NCBI RefSeq assembly: GCF_023520895.1
Contig: NZ_CP026029.1
Location: 1-64,000, forward strand
Direction of reading: 5' to 3'
From: Paenibacillus sp. PK3_47
Lineage (GTDB): Bacteria; Bacillota; Bacilli; Paenibacillales; Paenibacillaceae
DNA: 64,000 bases
A model generated the notes under the pieces. It had not been told where the DNA came from and ran no database searches. It was given only the letters and a program-made list of their open reading frames with translations. This document shows, in pieces, positions 63,351 through 64,000 of the stretch; positions within the stretch are counted from its first letter, which is position 1, and each line of letters opens with the position of its first letter. The translations under genes and the position numbers were made by a program.

Positions 63351-63379
63351 ATCATAATTCCTCTGCAATATCATGTTAA
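63351..63379 (-). promoter_or_regulatory. SigA promoter of ohrR
   Basis: TTAACA (63374-63379) and TATGAT (63351-63356) on the minus strand with exactly 17 bp between them, about 30 bp before the ohrR start. It is back-to-back with the ohr promoter, so OhrR bound to the shared region may affect both. Confidence 0.65.
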
Positions 63380-63393
63380 TAGCGAAAAATATA

Positions 63394-63421
63394 TTGACTA
63401 TTATTTATATTGTGTTAAATT
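63394..63421 (+). promoter_or_regulatory. SigA promoter of ohr
   Basis: TTGACT (63394-63399), 16-bp spacer, TAAATT (63416-63421) with an extended TGT before the -10. The OhrR operator begins directly at the -10, so bound repressor would block polymerase. Confidence 0.7.
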
Positions 63422-63423
63422 AG

Positions 63424-63435
63424 ATTGTGTACAAT
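63424..63435 (+). promoter_or_regulatory. OhrR operator (perfect 12-bp palindrome)
   Basis: ATTGTGTACAAT is a near-perfect palindrome flanked by AAATTAG on the left and ATAAATT on the right, closely resembling the B. subtilis ohrA operator half-sites TACAATT/AATTGTA. It overlaps the region just downstream of the ohr -10 and lies about 32 bp before the ohr start. Confidence 0.72.
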
Positions 63436-63466
63436 ATAAATTGATTTGAACGGGAGCGATTTTATT

Positions 63467-63895
63467 ATGATGACTATTCAGCAGAAAATGTATGAAACTA
63501 CAGTAAAAGCAGTAGGCGGAAGAAACGGATATATTGAATCGGAAAGCCCTAAGCTTAATTTGAACATCAGCACTCCGCGCGAAATGGGCGGCGCCGGCGG
63601 GGAAGGCACCAATCCTGAGCAGCTGTTCGCAGCCGGATATTCCGCATGCTTCGACAGCGCACTCAACATGGTGGCCCGTATGGGTAAAGTAAAAATTGAA
63701 GGCAGCGAAGTCACTGCAACCGTCAGCTTCGGTAAAGTTGAAGACGGCGGATTCGGCATTGCTGTCAAGCTTGATGTCCTGGTTAAAGGTGTAGACAAGG
63801 ACACCGCAGCACAGCTGGTTGAAGCGGCTCACGGTGCGTGTCCTTATTCCCGTGCGACCCGGGGCAACATTGCAGTTGAACTGAATGTTCTGTAA
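63467..63895 (+). CDS. ohr: Ohr/OsmC-family organic hydroperoxide reductase
   Basis: 142 residues from ATG 63467-63469 (a second ATG follows), with GGGAG 10 nt upstream; a TTG earlier is in frame but lacks spacing. Redox-active cysteines Cys61 (AAGYSACFDSAL) and Cys125 (HGACPYSRATRGN), and the active-site Arg near residue 39 with GTNPEQLFAAGY, are the Ohr signature. It reduces fatty acid and other organic peroxides with lipoylated thiols. The only convincing plus-strand gene of the window. Confidence 0.95.
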   Translation: MMTIQQKMYETTVKAVGGRNGYIESESPKLNLNISTPREMGGAGGEGTNPEQLFAAGYSACFDSALNMVARMGKVKIEGSEVTATVSFGKVEDGGFGIAVKLDVLVKGVDKDTAAQLVEAAHGACPYSRATRGNIAVELNVL

Positions 63896-63956
63896 ATTCA
63901 CCTTACACTCTCTCTGAACATCTCTCCGGCTTTAAAAATAGTCAGTAATACACATG

Positions 63957-63997
63957 ACAAAATACCTTGCCGCCGGAATTGCGGGAAGGTATTTTGT
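63957..63997 (+). terminator. Terminator after ohr
   Basis: A 12-bp stem (ACAAAATACCTT with AAGGTATTTTGT) closes a loop with an inner CCGC/GCGG helix, about 60 bp after ohr. The A/T-rich stem base makes it usable from either strand; the window ends 3 bp later, so what lies beyond is not seen. Confidence 0.7.
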
Positions 63998-64000
63998 CGT

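Noticed and set aside
63401..63901. Minus-strand open frame opposite ohr
   Set aside because: Antisense of ohr, which has its own promoter, operator, ribosome site and catalytic cysteines.

Overview
The window is a chromosomal stretch of a flagellated, endospore-former-type Bacillota bacterium. Gene order and protein character (12 or so TTG starts with strong GGAGG Shine-Dalgarno sites, FliY, SwrB and SwrD, CheC/CheD, an OhrR/Ohr pair, the fla/che operon next to hslVU) point to Bacillales, most likely Paenibacillus; that genus assignment is inference from recalled family resemblance, not a database result. Every convincing gene except the last one lies on the minus strand, so the biological reading direction is from high to low coordinates. 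The gene order closely follows the Bacillus subtilis segment sucC to ribF.

Reading 5' to 3' on the minus strand: the OhrR peroxide sensor (62.9-63.3 kb, divergent from ohr at 63.5 kb), then sucCD (succinyl-CoA ligase), dprA, topA, trmFO and hslVU. Next comes the roughly 31-kb fla/che operon from flgB (52.9 kb) to the swrB region (21.2 kb). It encodes rod, MS ring, C ring, export apparatus, hook, chemotaxis signalling (CheY, B, A, W, C, D), FlhF/FlhG placement proteins and the flagellar sigma factor SigD. It is followed by rpsB, tsf, pyrH, frr, uppS, cdsA, dxr, rseP, proS and polC (translation factors, uridylate supply, undecaprenyl and phospholipid precursors, the MEP isoprenoid pathway, site-2 protease, replicative polymerase). 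The last unit is the rimP-nusA-rnpM-ylxQ-infB-rbfA-nrnA-truB-ribF operon, driven by a near-consensus SigA promoter at 7.7 kb and truncated by the window edge inside ribF.

Compared with the B. subtilis order as I know it, codV/xerC (between trmFO and hslV), codY (between hslU and flgB) and ylxP (between infB and rbfA) are missing. An nrnA gene is present between rbfA and truB, proS is the archaeal/eukaryotic-type enzyme, and three poorly known reading frames are added around sigD. Where codV would be, there are two tandem copies of an intergenic dyad repeat that recurs in divergent form upstream of topA.

The window is essentially core genome. I see no insertion sequence, prophage, CRISPR array, rRNA or tRNA. 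The points most worth a second look are the intergenic repeat family abutting ribosome binding sites, a strong terminator inside the fla/che operon just after the hook gene, a structured leader or attenuator in front of polC, the S2 leader, and the little-studied fapA / 103-aa protein / swrB / MltG-like block after sigD.
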